A stretch of DNA of 64,000 nt from Marinilabiliaceae bacterium (GCA_021443545.1 JABUTU010000082.1:1-64000); one strand, 5' to 3'; positions 45,143 through 55,341 are shown, numbered from the stretch's first letter. A program made the numbers and translations. Notes: generated from the sequence alone by a model not told the origin.

Positions 45143-45967
45143 ATGGATAAAGAATATAAACTTATAGCCCTCGATCTCGACGGGACACTAACAGACGACG
45201 ACAAAAAGTTGCCAAAGCGTAACTATGAGGTGCTTATCCGGGCTCAGAAAGAGCATGGGATGCGAGTTGTTCTTGCCTCTGGACGACCAACATATGGTAT
45301 TCGCCTCTTAGCAGAACAATTAGGATTAGCACGTTATGGAGGGTTCATTATGGGCTATAACGGAGCGTTGTTGATTGACTGCGCATCAGAGCGTCGTATC
45401 GTTCAGGATGTGTTGCCACGTTCTGTTATGCCAGATTTGTGCAAGGCAGCAGAGGAGTATGGGCAGGCTCTTATCACCTATGACGAAGAGAATTGTACAA
45501 TACTTACGACAGTATTAGGTAATAAGTGGATAGAGCATGAGGCTTGGCTCAATAATAATATGCCATTGCTGAAGGTTGACGACATGTCGAGTGAGGCACC
45601 GGCGGAGCTTCCAAAATGTCTTATGGTAGGAGAACCTGACGATATTGTGGCTATAGAGCCCATCATGCAAAAGCGTTTTCCTGAATTGTCTATATACAGA
45701 AGTTCACCTTTCTTTTTGGAGATTGTTCCAAGAGGTGTTGATAAGGCCCGGACACTAAAGCGTCTTTGTCATTTTATGCATCGTACGCCAAGCGATAGTC
45801 TTATTGCTATGGGAGATGGTTTTAATGATATATCTATGGTCGAACTCGCCGGATTTGGAGTGGCAATGGAGAATGGATGTGCCGAGATAAAGGCAGTAGC
45901 CGATTTTATAGCCCCTTCAAATGTCGATTGTGGTGTTGCCGCAGCGTTGGAGAAATTGGGTATATAA
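45143..45967 (+). CDS. Cof-type HAD hydrolase
   Basis: 274 residues with haloacid dehalogenase motifs: LDLDGTLTDDD near the N-terminus, LASGRP, PRGVDKARTL and the metal-binding GDGFNDISM. The cap between motif II and III marks the Cof/YidA group, which dephosphorylate sugar phosphates or flavin-related phosphates in the cytosol. Substrate is not predictable. Confidence 0.92.
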   Translation: MDKEYKLIALDLDGTLTDDDKKLPKRNYEVLIRAQKEHGMRVVLASGRPTYGIRLLAEQLGLARYGGFIMGYNGALLIDCASERRIVQDVLPRSVMPDLCKAAEEYGQALITYDEENCTILTTVLGNKWIEHEAWLNNNMPLLKVDDMSSEAPAELPKCLMVGEPDDIVAIEPIMQKRFPELSIYRSSPFFLEIVPRGVDKARTLKRLCHFMHRTPSDSLIAMGDGFNDISMVELAGFGVAMENGCAEIKAVADFIAPSNVDCGVAAALEKLGI

Positions 45968-45987
45968 GTTTTTTAAATTTTGCAGAA

Positions 45988-47325
45988 ATGAGAATCTTCA
46001 TTGCTGGTGCTGGTGCAGTTGGAACACACCTTGCCAAACTCTTTGTCGAGAGCGACCATGAGGTTGTACTGATGGATGAAGACGAGGAGAAACTCTCTGC
46101 AATAGATTCTCATCTTGATTTGCTCACAGTTAAGGGTTGCATGACATCGATTGAGGAGCTTCGCCATGCTGATGTTCAGCGAAGTGACCTCTTTATTGCT
46201 GTTCCGCCATACCCAGACATGAGTATTCTTGCAGCGATATTGGCTAAAAAATTAGGAGCAAATACGACGATAGCAAGAGTAAATAATTCGGAGTATCTCA
46301 CACCAGAGAATATTGAGTATTTCCATCAACTTGGTATTGATGAGTTGATATATCCTGAGCAATTGGGAGCGCATGAGGCTATCGAGAGTCTTAAGCGAGT
46401 CGGAGTGCGACAACTTTTTGAGAGTTCTGATGGAAAGGTTTTATTGGCTGTTATAAAGGTCAGAGACGGAGCCCCAATCGTAGGAATACCATTTGCACAA
46501 TTATCGCAAGAAAAGAGAAAAAGATACAACATAGTTGCTATATACAGAGGTTATGAGACGATTATCCCACATGGGGCAGACCAACTGTTGCATGGCGACA
46601 TAGTCTATTTTGTAACGACAGAGGACTCTCTCGAATTGTTATTGCAGGATGCAGGTAAGGGACACTATGATATTCAGAATATAATGATAGTCGGAGGGTC
46701 TCGTATCGGGCAGCTCATAGCAAAGCAGTTGGAAGAGTATTACAATGTAAAAATGATAGAACTGCGACGCGAGAAGTCAACACGCCTTGCGAATAAGCTG
46801 GAGAACACCCTTGTCATCAATGGAGATGGCAGAAATATGGAGTTGCTTAAGGATGAGGGAATACGTAAGATGCAGGCTTTTATTGCGGTGACAGACTCCC
46901 CAGAGGTTAATATTTTAGCATGTCAGTTAGCAAAGAAGATGGGGGTGCCCAAGACCGTAGCAGAGGTGGAGAATCTGGATTATATCCCATTGGCAGAAGA
47001 GATAGGTATAGGAACGCTGATTAATAAGAAACTTATAGCTGCAAGCTATATATATAGATATACCCTGCATGCGCATGTAGCATATGTCAAGTGTCTGACA
47101 AGTACCAAGGCAGAGATGCTGGAATTGGTGGCTCAGCCAGGATCCCGTATAACCAAAGCTCCTATTATGGATTTGTCATTGCCAAAGGAGATGAATGTGG
47201 GGGCTGTCGTAAGGGGTGAAGAGGTCTTTATTGCATCAGGACAGACACATGTGCAACCCTACGATAAAGTTGTTATATTTGTGATGCAGGAGTCTATACA
47301 CAAGGTTGAAAAACTTTTCGCATGA
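45988..47325 (+). CDS. trkA: Trk-type K+ uptake regulatory subunit TrkA
   Basis: 445 residues from ATG 45988 (MRIFIAGAGAVG). Two RCK_N Rossmann domains (GAGAVGTHLA at 6-15 and VGGSRIGQLIAKQL near residue 233), each followed by an RCK_C (TrkA_C) domain, as in NAD-binding TrkA proteins that gate K+ channels at the inner membrane. The usual neighbour trkH is absent; the next gene is a DUF819 membrane protein that overlaps by four bases. The frame extends upstream over the Cof gene end, but the Rossmann start fixes ATG 45988. Confidence 0.95.
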   Translation: MRIFIAGAGAVGTHLAKLFVESDHEVVLMDEDEEKLSAIDSHLDLLTVKGCMTSIEELRHADVQRSDLFIAVPPYPDMSILAAILAKKLGANTTIARVNNSEYLTPENIEYFHQLGIDELIYPEQLGAHEAIESLKRVGVRQLFESSDGKVLLAVIKVRDGAPIVGIPFAQLSQEKRKRYNIVAIYRGYETIIPHGADQLLHGDIVYFVTTEDSLELLLQDAGKGHYDIQNIMIVGGSRIGQLIAKQLEEYYNVKMIELRREKSTRLANKLENTLVINGDGRNMELLKDEGIRKMQAFIAVTDSPEVNILACQLAKKMGVPKTVAEVENLDYIPLAEEIGIGTLINKKLIAASYIYRYTLHAHVAYVKCLTSTKAEMLELVAQPGSRITKAPIMDLSLPKEMNVGAVVRGEEVFIASGQTHVQPYDKVVIFVMQESIHKVEKLFA

Positions 47326-48518
47326 TTAAGACAATCTCAGTTATATTACTTTGTATAGGTGTACCACTGTTCGTTATGTGGTTGGGGTATGTATCCCGTT
47401 TTTTTAGGAAGGTTGGAGGAATTATTCTGACCTATATCATAGGATGTACGCTTGCCCTGACAGGTGTGATGCCAAGTGATCCAGAGGTTAAGAAGTTGCT
47501 CTCGGATATAGCGACTGTTGCTATCCCATTAGCGATACCATTGATGCTCTTCTCAAGCGATATAAAAGCATGGCGTAAGTTGACACCAGATTTCTCGAAG
47601 TCATTTCTTTGTGGGGTAATCGGATGTATGCTATCTGTTGCGATAGGGTTTTACATATATGGTCAGAATGAGCCAGAAACCTTTTCGAAAGTGGGCGGAA
47701 TGTTGGTAGGTCTATATACGGGAGGTAATGCCAATTTTGCCAGTATCAAGCAGGCTTTAGGTTTGCCTGACACTACGTTTGTATTAGTCTCAGCATATGA
47801 TATTTTGGCCTCAGCCTTATATGTTTGTTTTGTTATTTTAGCTGGCAAGCGTGTTTTCGGTTTGTTCATGCGTGATTTCCCATACGAAAAGAATCCAAGT
47901 GTGAGCAATGAAAAAGGAGAAATCCAGTCAGTAGCCTCACATGATGAAGAGTTGTTCTATGGGATATTCAAGCGCAATAATATGCGAAATCTATTCCGGA
48001 CAATGTTCCTGACCTTTTTGATAATTGTCATATCTGGAGCCCTTGCATATTGGCTGACACAGTCTTTTGTTCCAAAAGATATGTTTTCAGCAATATTTAT
48101 ACTTGGGATATCCATTTTGTCTGTTGTTGCATCATTAAACAAGGAAGTCCGTGCGACACCAAGAACATTTGAAACGGGAACATTCTTTATTTTGGTTTTC
48201 AGCATGGCGGTATCAAGTCAGATGTCACCTGGTTCTCTTGATTCCTTAAGTGGAGATCTTTTCGCATTTACTATGTTTGTGACGGCAGGGTCCTTGCTTA
48301 TACATATACTCCTGAGTACTATGTTCAGAGTGGATGTTGATACAACACTGACGACCTCTATTTCATTGATATGTTCACCACCATTTGTTCCTGTTATTTC
48401 GGGAGTTCTCCACAACAGAGCCGTTGTGGGTCCAGGGATAGCAGTAGGATTGATAGGTTATGCTGTCGGTACCTATCTGGGGATTATTATGGCTTGGATT
48501 TTAACGGTTATGAGTTGA
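47322..48518 (+). CDS. DUF819 family membrane transporter
   Basis: 398 residues with about 11 transmembrane segments. The pattern (ATVAIPLAIPLMLFSSDIKAW, GGMLVGLYTGGNANFASIKQALG, and near the end SPPFVPVISGVLHNRAVVGPGIAVGLIGYAVGTYLG) is that of DUF819 proteins (YjcL-like). Some relatives are annotated as putative anion or keto-acid symporters, but no substrate is assured. It overlaps trkA by four bases (ATGA), pointing to coupled expression. Confidence 0.88.
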   Translation: MIKTISVILLCIGVPLFVMWLGYVSRFFRKVGGIILTYIIGCTLALTGVMPSDPEVKKLLSDIATVAIPLAIPLMLFSSDIKAWRKLTPDFSKSFLCGVIGCMLSVAIGFYIYGQNEPETFSKVGGMLVGLYTGGNANFASIKQALGLPDTTFVLVSAYDILASALYVCFVILAGKRVFGLFMRDFPYEKNPSVSNEKGEIQSVASHDEELFYGIFKRNNMRNLFRTMFLTFLIIVISGALAYWLTQSFVPKDMFSAIFILGISILSVVASLNKEVRATPRTFETGTFFILVFSMAVSSQMSPGSLDSLSGDLFAFTMFVTAGSLLIHILLSTMFRVDVDTTLTTSISLICSPPFVPVISGVLHNRAVVGPGIAVGLIGYAVGTYLGIIMAWILTVMS

Positions 48519-48521
48519 TAT

Positions 48522-49844
48522 ATGGGACTCATAGATAAGAGAGAAGGAGTTTTGGTTGCCATCAGTGGTGGAGCCGATAGCGTTGCGATGTTACATATGC
48601 TTTCGACGCATGGCTATTATTGTGTTGCTGCCCATTGCAATTTTCATCTTAGAGGGAGTGAGTCCGATTCGGATGAGGCCTTTGTTCGTCACTTTTGTGA
48701 GGAGTTGGGTGTACCTTTGCATGTGATACAATTCGACACGAAGAGATATGCAAAAGAGAAAAAACTTTCAATAGAGATGGCTGCAAGAGAACTGCGTTAT
48801 TCGTGGTTTGAAAAGTTGCTTGACCAATTGTCATTACCAGTAGTTGCAGTTGCTCACCATTCTGACGACTCGGTGGAGACGTTCATGCTGAATCTCGTCA
48901 GAGGAACTGGAATAAGAGGGTTAGGAGGTATAAAGTCTCGACAAGGACGAATAGTCAGACCTCTATTGCCATTCTCTCGACAGGATATAGAGTTGTATTG
49001 CAGAGCGCATAAACTCAAGTATTGTACAGACTCGACAAATGCGTCGGACGCTTATGTTCGCAATAAAATACGTCACAACATAATCCCGGTATTTAAGTCT
49101 ATCAACCCCTCGTTCCTTCATGCGATGAACAACAATATGTCACATCTGAGTCAGATATATAATATATTCACTGCTCAGGTCGAAGCATTCCGAAAGAAGG
49201 CAGTAGTAGAGATTGATGACCAAACACTTATCTCTATGCAGGAGTTGGAGAAGTTGCCTGAGCCAGAACCATATATATTTGAGTTGTTATCGCCATTGGG
49301 TTTTTCTTCTGATTCAATTCATAAGGTATCTCGAGCGATTTTAACGAAACATTGGGGGCGTCTGTGGTTCTCTTCTAACTATAGAGCGGTAGTAGATCGT
49401 TATAATCTTATAGTGCAGCCTCGATTGGAAGAACAGGGGACAGAAGTCTTTGATATTGAGGTGGGACAGGAAGAGATTTTTACTCCGATTCATCTGAAGT
49501 TGCGCTATAGGGATGTTGGAGCTGATTATGCCATTTCAAGAGATCCTATGGTTGCGCATTTCAATGCTGAAAAATTGGAATTTCCCCTGACTGTCCGTCA
49601 TTGGCGACAAGGCGATACGTTCCGTCCTTTAGGAATGAAGGGTTTTAAGAAGCTCTCAGATTTCTTTGTGGATAACAAATGGAGCCGTGTTGATAAGGAG
49701 TCGGTATGGGTATTAATCTCTGGAGGAGAGATAGCCTGGATTATTGGACACCGGATTGATGATCGTTTTAAGATGACAGACAAAGCAAAACAAGCAATAG
49801 AAATCAAATATACAATAACTAAATCTACTCAAGATGAACAGTAA
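48522..49844 (+). CDS. tilS: tRNA(Ile)-lysidine synthase
   Basis: 440 residues. The PP-loop ATPase motif VAISGGADSVAML is near the N-terminus, followed by HCNFHLRG, HHSDDSVETFMLNLVRGTGIRGL and RPLLPFSR. The C-terminal substrate-binding domain carries RHWRQGDTFRPLGMKG and KLSDFFVDNK. It modifies C34 of tRNA-Ile2 so that it reads AUA. The N-terminus is about 12 residues shorter than is common, but ATG 48522 fits tightly against the previous stop (48518). Confidence 0.95.
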   Translation: MGLIDKREGVLVAISGGADSVAMLHMLSTHGYYCVAAHCNFHLRGSESDSDEAFVRHFCEELGVPLHVIQFDTKRYAKEKKLSIEMAARELRYSWFEKLLDQLSLPVVAVAHHSDDSVETFMLNLVRGTGIRGLGGIKSRQGRIVRPLLPFSRQDIELYCRAHKLKYCTDSTNASDAYVRNKIRHNIIPVFKSINPSFLHAMNNNMSHLSQIYNIFTAQVEAFRKKAVVEIDDQTLISMQELEKLPEPEPYIFELLSPLGFSSDSIHKVSRAILTKHWGRLWFSSNYRAVVDRYNLIVQPRLEEQGTEVFDIEVGQEEIFTPIHLKLRYRDVGADYAISRDPMVAHFNAEKLEFPLTVRHWRQGDTFRPLGMKGFKKLSDFFVDNKWSRVDKESVWVLISGGEIAWIIGHRIDDRFKMTDKAKQAIEIKYTITKSTQDEQ

Positions 49845-50511
49845 GACGCGTAACAGCCTTATATCTCTCATTGGGGCAAAGGGAGAACTCAGGAGTATCA
49901 TTCAAAAGAATGCAAAAGCATGTTTTGATGAGTTGGAAGTTGTGTTGAATAATATTGTCTCAAACTACAACTCCAAGTTGAAAGACAGCAAGGCGCATTT
50001 GTCGGTTGAAAGACCATCAGAACGCATATACAAACTGATTGTAGATGATGATACATTGATTTTCTCGTTACAGTCTGGAGTGTGTGCTTTCGATAGGGAG
50101 CATGATGCATGGAAAACACAATATGTTGTTGAGAATAACGCTCGTGTTTATGTTGGAGTCATCAATGTATACGATTTCCTGACCGACACATTCAAGTATG
50201 AGCGAGAAGAGGATGCTGGTTATATGATAGCGCGTATTTTCGTTAATATGGATAATCACTTTTTCGTTGAGGGAAAGCGTCAAAGAGGAATGGGTGTAGC
50301 CAATTTTGGAACACTTGAGATGTCACGTGACAATATGTTGAAGATTGTAGAGACCGCAGTCAAATATGCAGTTGAGTTTGATGCACTGGTACCTCCGTAT
50401 GAGCAGGTTATGCTTTCAGACTATGCTCATATGTATCTTGAGATAGAGAAGAGTAAGACGTGTTCAAGTAAGCGTCTTGGGTTTCAGTTTAGGGCTGACG
50501 ATGTCAAATAG
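49834..50511 (+). CDS. Conserved hypothetical protein
   Basis: 225 residues; overlaps tilS by 11 bases in another frame. The N-terminal 50 residues are helical (SLIGAKGELRSIIQKN... LEVVLNNIVSNYNSKL); the middle is strand-rich (LSVERPSERIYKLIVDDDTLIFSLQSGVCAFD, YVGVINVYDFLTDTF) and the end returns to helix (EQVMLSDYAHMYLEIEK). No signal peptide or membrane helix, so it is likely cytosolic. I do not recognise a family. Its place in a run of tRNA and peptide metabolism genes gives no firm clue. Confidence 0.75.
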   Translation: MNSKTRNSLISLIGAKGELRSIIQKNAKACFDELEVVLNNIVSNYNSKLKDSKAHLSVERPSERIYKLIVDDDTLIFSLQSGVCAFDREHDAWKTQYVVENNARVYVGVINVYDFLTDTFKYEREEDAGYMIARIFVNMDNHFFVEGKRQRGMGVANFGTLEMSRDNMLKIVETAVKYAVEFDALVPPYEQVMLSDYAHMYLEIEKSKTCSSKRLGFQFRADDVK

Positions 50512-50524
50512 TTAAGAGTCAGTT

Positions 50525-51751
50525 ATGGATATAGTAGAAAGATTTCTCAGTTATGTCAGATATGACACGCAAAGTGATGAGACAACGTCGCTGACACCGT
50601 CTACCCCTTCACAGATGGTCTTTGCAAAAATGTTGGAAGCCGAATTGCTGGCCTTAGGGTTGGAGGATGTCTCTGTATCGGAGTATGGATATGTTACGGC
50701 TACATTGCCTGCAAATAACGGAAAAGATAAGCCTGTGGTAGGTTTCATAGCTCATATGGATACATCTCCTGATTTCTCAGGCAAGAATGTCAATCCCCGT
50801 ATTGTTAAGAGCTATGATGGTTCGGATATAATACTAAATGATGAACTGAATATAGTTATGAAGGTTGCAGATTTCGGGGAATTAAGGGATTATATAGGAC
50901 AAGATATTATAGTGACAGATGGTACAACGTTGCTTGGAGCCGATGATAAGGCGGGCGTAGCCTCAATCGTGGGAGCTATGCAATATTTGATTGAACATCC
51001 TGAGGTCCAACATGGAAAGATTCGTGTTTGTTTCACTCCTGACGAAGAGATTGGGGAGGGCGCAGATCATTTTGATGTTCAGGCATTCGGAGCTGATTTC
51101 GCCTATACAATGGACGGAGGTGCAGTTGGTGAACTTGAATACGAAACATTCAATGCGGCAGAGGCAACAGTTGTGTTTAACGGCCGGAATGTTCACCCAG
51201 GCTACGCCCAGCATAAGATGAAAAACTCGATGCGTATAGCATCATCATTTATAGCTATGTTGCCCCGTCATGAGACTCCCGAACATACATGTGACTATGA
51301 AGGATTCTATCATCTGACATCAGTAGAGGGAAATGTCGAGCGAACAGTGCTTCATTATATAATAAGGGATTTCAAGCGAGAGCGTTTCGAGGATAGAAAA
51401 ATTGAGATGCAGCATCTCGTAAATAAGATTAATGCCGAATATGGAGAGTGTACTGCAGAGATAGAGATGAGAGATCAGTACTATAATATGCGGGAGAAGA
51501 TTGAGCCAGTAATGCATATCGTTGATATCGCTAAGCAAGCAATGATAAATAAGGGCATAGAGCCACGGATTCAACCTGTAAGAGGAGGAACAGATGGTTC
51601 GAGACTATCGTTCATGGGATTGCCTACACCAAATATTTTTGCTGGTGGACTCAACTTTCATGGCAAGTATGAGTTTCTGCCTATTCCAAGCCTTAAAAAG
51701 GCTCAGGAGATAGTCGTTGAAATATCCAAATTAGTATCTGAAATCAATTAA
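50525..51751 (+). CDS. pepT: Peptidase T (tripeptide aminopeptidase)
   Basis: Removes the N-terminal residue from tripeptides; cytosolic M20 metallopeptidase with two zinc ions. 408 residues. Motifs in order: [15 protein letters not shown] (first ligand His and Asp), [12 protein letters not shown] (bridging Asp), [12 protein letters not shown] (catalytic Glu pair), GRNVHPGYA of the dimerisation lobe, and [13 protein letters not shown] and [13 protein letters not shown]. All zinc ligands look intact. Confidence 0.96.
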   Translation: MDIVERFLSYVRYDTQSDETTSLTPSTPSQMVFAKMLEAELLALGLEDVSVSEYGYVTATLPANNGKDKPVVGFIAHMDTSPDFSGKNVNPRIVKSYDGSDIILNDELNIVMKVADFGELRDYIGQDIIVTDGTTLLGADDKAGVASIVGAMQYLIEHPEVQHGKIRVCFTPDEEIGEGADHFDVQAFGADFAYTMDGGAVGELEYETFNAAEATVVFNGRNVHPGYAQHKMKNSMRIASSFIAMLPRHETPEHTCDYEGFYHLTSVEGNVERTVLHYIIRDFKRERFEDRKIEMQHLVNKINAEYGECTAEIEMRDQYYNMREKIEPVMHIVDIAKQAMINKGIEPRIQPVRGGTDGSRLSFMGLPTPNIFAGGLNFHGKYEFLPIPSLKKAQEIVVEISKLVSEIN

Positions 51752-51755
51752 GGTA

Positions 51756-54700
51756 GTGCTTAATATCTATAAGGCCTCAGCAGGAGCGGGTAAGACATAT
51801 ACTCTTGCGCGTATATTCATAGATCTCATTATTGATGATTTTATGAATTACAGACATATATTGGCTGTGACATTTACGAATAAGGTAGCAGCCGAGATGA
51901 AGTCGCGTATCGTCGAGGATCTGTTTCTTATATCCAGGGATGTCGCACTTGAAGCTTCGGATCTGAAAAGAGAACAAGAGTCTCTGATAAAAGCTCAGAT
52001 TGATTTAAGGGTTAAGGAGCAGAAGGTTGCATATAGTGCAGACGAGATAAAATCGCGCTGTCATAAGGCCCTTGTACTTATACTTAACGACTACTCACAT
52101 TTCAGTATCTACACGATAGATAAGTTTGTTCAGAAGATAATACGTTCTTTCGCCTTTGAATCAAAATTGCCTGCTAATTATAGTGTTTCTGTTGATACCC
52201 AGCAAGTCGAGGATGATGCTGTTGATTTGTTGATGCTTGATTTAGAAAAGGAGGAGAACCAACAATTCAAGAAGTGGCTTATTGAGTTTATGGAGAATAA
52301 GATTGAGGACGATAAAGGATGGAATGTTGAGCACTCATTACGTTCAGTTGCCCGAGAACTCTTCAAGCGTTCCTCGAAGAGTTTTGGCAATGTCGACAAA
52401 AAAGAGTTGTTGGAGTATCGAAAACAAAATAATGAACTGAAAGATAAGGCTATTCGCAAGGTCGCCTCCCTAATTGATGCTTTTTTGCTAAAGGCGCAGA
52501 ATGCTTCAGGTCATATATTAATAGGTGGAGCAAAGTATAATCCAATCCCCAAATTGACAGCACGTTTCAAGAACGATGCGTACACAACGTTGAAGGATAA
52601 TTTTGAAAAAAAAATATTAACCCCAGAAACGTGGAAGAAGTGCGTAGACAAGGGGTCGTTGTATGATGATGATTCAGATGAGGGAAGAGAACTATTTGAA
52701 GAGTTGACAAGAATAAATGATGTCATTGAGGAAGTAAAGATTGAAATAAAAACCATAATAATTTTAGACAATGAGTTTTACACACAGGGTATATATAATG
52801 AGGTTGATGCTGGATTAAAGGAGGTGCAACGACGGGAGAATACTCATTTGGTATCCGACGCATTAGGGTTGTTGACAGAGCTCATCAATGGTGCACCTAT
52901 CCCATTCATATATGAGAAGGCTGGTACTCATTTCAACAATATTATGATTGATGAGTTTCAAGATACCTCGTATGCACAATGGAATAACTTCAGGCCTCTG
53001 CTGAGCAATAGCGTAGATGCTGGAAATTCATCTCTTGTTGTGGGCGATGTCAAGCAGGCTATATACAGGTGGCGAGAGTCAGATTGGCAACTGCTGAATA
53101 CCAAAATATATGAGGATGAGAATCTGAGAGGCTCTATTGCTCAGGAAAACCCGTTGCTCCTTGATACTAATTGGCGTAGCTGGAAGAGGATTATAGATTT
53201 CAATAATGCGCTTTTTAAGGTTATAGCACCTATTTGCAAACTCAATTTTGCAAATTACGATAAGGCTAAGAATCTTAGTATTGATATGATATGTAAGATT
53301 TTTGAGGATGTCGAACAAAAGGTGTCGCCAAAGAATAGTAATAAAGAGGGCTTTGTAAGGGTTAGTTTCTTCCAACATGACCCATTGTCGGGAAAAGGCT
53401 TGAAGAGTACTGATCCCATCTATAAAGAATTGAAAGATAAGTACAAAAGTTATGTCCTCGACAAAAGGGCTGAGCAGATAGTTGGTATTATTCGGGATAA
53501 TATTGAAAAACGCGGTTTGAAGTATAGTGACTTCTGCGTGTTAGTCCGGAAGAATAATGAGGCTGAAAAGGTGATAGATATATTGACGAATTGCGATAAT
53601 CCTATTCCAGTAATATCTAATCAGTCTCTTTTTGTGTGCAATTCTCCTGTCATTAAGTTGCTCATGTCGTATCTCAAAGTGGTAGCTGATGGCAGTGATG
53701 AGCCCTCTCTGGCACATATCATATCGACCAGGATTGACAATGACTTGACTCAATTGCCGTTGGCATGGAATCAAGAGATTCGTGATGAGGTTATGCAAGA
53801 GATTGTCGAGCTCCGGGGATTGGGTTTCGTTGAGATGGTGAATGCTGTCATATCGCGGATGCCTGAAGCGATGGTAAGCAGTCAGTTCGTCTATGTTGAG
53901 GCTTTCTTGGATCGCGTTCGGAAATTCGCGGGCAGCAAGAATCCTTCATTAGCGGATTTTATCAAGTATGTAGATAGTCATGCGACATCGAGTGAATTTG
54001 TTATACAGGCGCCAGAAGATCAGAATGCAGTTCAGATTACTACAATACATAAGAGCAAGGGCTTGGAGTATCCTATAGTGCTTATTCCGTATGTAGATTG
54101 GGAAATGGTGGAAGAAGATTCACTATTAAAAACGAACAGAATATGGACCTCCAAGTCGGAGGATGTCGACAGGTATACGCCTCTTGGTTCGGTACAAGTT
54201 CCATTCAAGGCGAATCTTATTGATTCATATATGTCGGATGACTATTACAATGAGTATATTCTTTCGTTAGCTGATAACCTCAATCTTCTGTATGTGGCCT
54301 TTACAAGAGCTAAGCAAGGTTTGTATGTGTGGTGTAATATAGGCGAGAAGAGTGATGAGAAATCCATCTCTCATTTGTTGTATAACGCTATATTTAACGC
54401 TGATGCATCTGTCGAAGGGGTTGAGTCTCTCAGAAAATTAGGTAAAAATAGTGTTGAAGAGTCAAAAGTAGAGTCTGAAGGAGTAGATTTAAGAGTGTCA
54501 GTGACGAGTTTTTCCGTAGGCGATGTGTCGTCATTTGCGCATAACGCAGGTCGTCGTTCAGCGAAAGATACTTATGAGATGAAAGATTACCCAGTTGTGG
54601 CAAAGCATATTCCGTTGCATAAAGAGTCGAAGTACGAGGACGAGAATGAGTCGGCTATACGAGGTATGATTAACCACGCTATCATGCAGAAGATTGTTAC

Positions 54701-55088
54701 CCTCGACGATATAGAAGATGCTGTTACTACCTCTGTGTTGAACGGAGAGTTAACCTTTGAAAAAGGAGAGAAGATGAAAGAAGATATTAAAACGTATATC
54801 ACATCATCAATTTTGAGGAGTAGCTGGTTCTCTAAGTCCAACAGAGTCGTGAATGAGGCCATAATATGGGACAAAGAGGGCTCTGCCAAGCGTCCTGACC
54901 GAGTTGTTATAGACCAGGATGGATGCGTAACCATAGTAGACTATAAGTTTGGAGAGGAAAACTTTGATAAGCACAGCAGACAAGTTGCGGAATATATGCG
55001 TCTGATGCGAGAAGTTGGCTATGAGAATGTCAAAGGCTATGTATGGTATTTTAATGATTCAGTGGAAAGAGAGGTAATGTTGGCGTAG
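51756..55088 (+). CDS. AddA/RecB-like UvrD-family helicase with C-terminal nuclease
   Basis: 1110 residues. Walker A is at the N-terminus (ASAGAGKTYTL), with LAVTFTNKVAAEM (motif Ia), Walker B MIDEFQDTSYAQW, VGDVKQAIYRWR, TIHKSKGLEYPIV, and LLYVAFTRAK. The C-terminus carries a PD-(D/E)xK-type nuclease: RPDRVVIDQDG, VDYKFGEEN then a QVAEY motif. This is the layout of AddA, which with AddB processes double-strand breaks. No addB or other nuclease partner lies next to it; the next gene is YkgJ-like. The start is GTG 51756, four bases after pepT. Confidence 0.9.
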   Translation: MLNIYKASAGAGKTYTLARIFIDLIIDDFMNYRHILAVTFTNKVAAEMKSRIVEDLFLISRDVALEASDLKREQESLIKAQIDLRVKEQKVAYSADEIKSRCHKALVLILNDYSHFSIYTIDKFVQKIIRSFAFESKLPANYSVSVDTQQVEDDAVDLLMLDLEKEENQQFKKWLIEFMENKIEDDKGWNVEHSLRSVARELFKRSSKSFGNVDKKELLEYRKQNNELKDKAIRKVASLIDAFLLKAQNASGHILIGGAKYNPIPKLTARFKNDAYTTLKDNFEKKILTPETWKKCVDKGSLYDDDSDEGRELFEELTRINDVIEEVKIEIKTIIILDNEFYTQGIYNEVDAGLKEVQRRENTHLVSDALGLLTELINGAPIPFIYEKAGTHFNNIMIDEFQDTSYAQWNNFRPLLSNSVDAGNSSLVVGDVKQAIYRWRESDWQLLNTKIYEDENLRGSIAQENPLLLDTNWRSWKRIIDFNNALFKVIAPICKLNFANYDKAKNLSIDMICKIFEDVEQKVSPKNSNKEGFVRVSFFQHDPLSGKGLKSTDPIYKELKDKYKSYVLDKRAEQIVGIIRDNIEKRGLKYSDFCVLVRKNNEAEKVIDILTNCDNPIPVISNQSLFVCNSPVIKLLMSYLKVVADGSDEPSLAHIISTRIDNDLTQLPLAWNQEIRDEVMQEIVELRGLGFVEMVNAVISRMPEAMVSSQFVYVEAFLDRVRKFAGSKNPSLADFIKYVDSHATSSEFVIQAPEDQNAVQITTIHKSKGLEYPIVLIPYVDWEMVEEDSLLKTNRIWTSKSEDVDRYTPLGSVQVPFKANLIDSYMSDDYYNEYILSLADNLNLLYVAFTRAKQGLYVWCNIGEKSDEKSISHLLYNAIFNADASVEGVESLRKLGKNSVEESKVESEGVDLRVSVTSFSVGDVSSFAHNAGRRSAKDTYEMKDYPVVAKHIPLHKESKYEDENESAIRGMINHAIMQKIVTLDDIEDAVTTSVLNGELTFEKGEKMKEDIKTYITSSILRSSWFSKSNRVVNEAIIWDKEGSAKRPDRVVIDQDGCVTIVDYKFGEENFDKHSRQVAEYMRLMREVGYENVKGYVWYFNDSVEREVMLA

Positions 55089-55089
55089 T

Positions 55090-55341
55090 ATGTCGTTTAT
55101 GTCGTGTCGCGCTGGGTGTGGCGCATGTTGTATTGCACCGAGTATATCGTCCCCGATTCCAGGAATGCCACAAGGAAAGCCAGCTGGGGTCAGATGTATA
55201 CATCTGACGGATGATAATCTGTGCGATATATTTGATAGTCTGGAACGTCCAAAAGTCTGTGGGGGCTTTCAAGCAGAAGACCTGTTTTGTGGAGAATGTC
55301 GGGAGGACGCTCTGAGGATACTGAGTGAATTAGAACGTTGA
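55090..55341 (+). CDS. YkgJ-type Cys-rich metal-chelating protein
   Basis: 83 residues with eight Cys: CRAGCGACCIAPSI at the start, GVRCIHL, LCDIF, KVCGGFQ, LFCGEC. The GCGACC...SSPIPGMPQGKPAG signature is that of UPF0153/YkgJ, proposed to bind zinc or an Fe-S cluster; role unknown. It starts one base after the addA-like stop and is the final gene of the run. Confidence 0.88.
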   Translation: MSFMSCRAGCGACCIAPSISSPIPGMPQGKPAGVRCIHLTDDNLCDIFDSLERPKVCGGFQAEDLFCGECREDALRILSELER

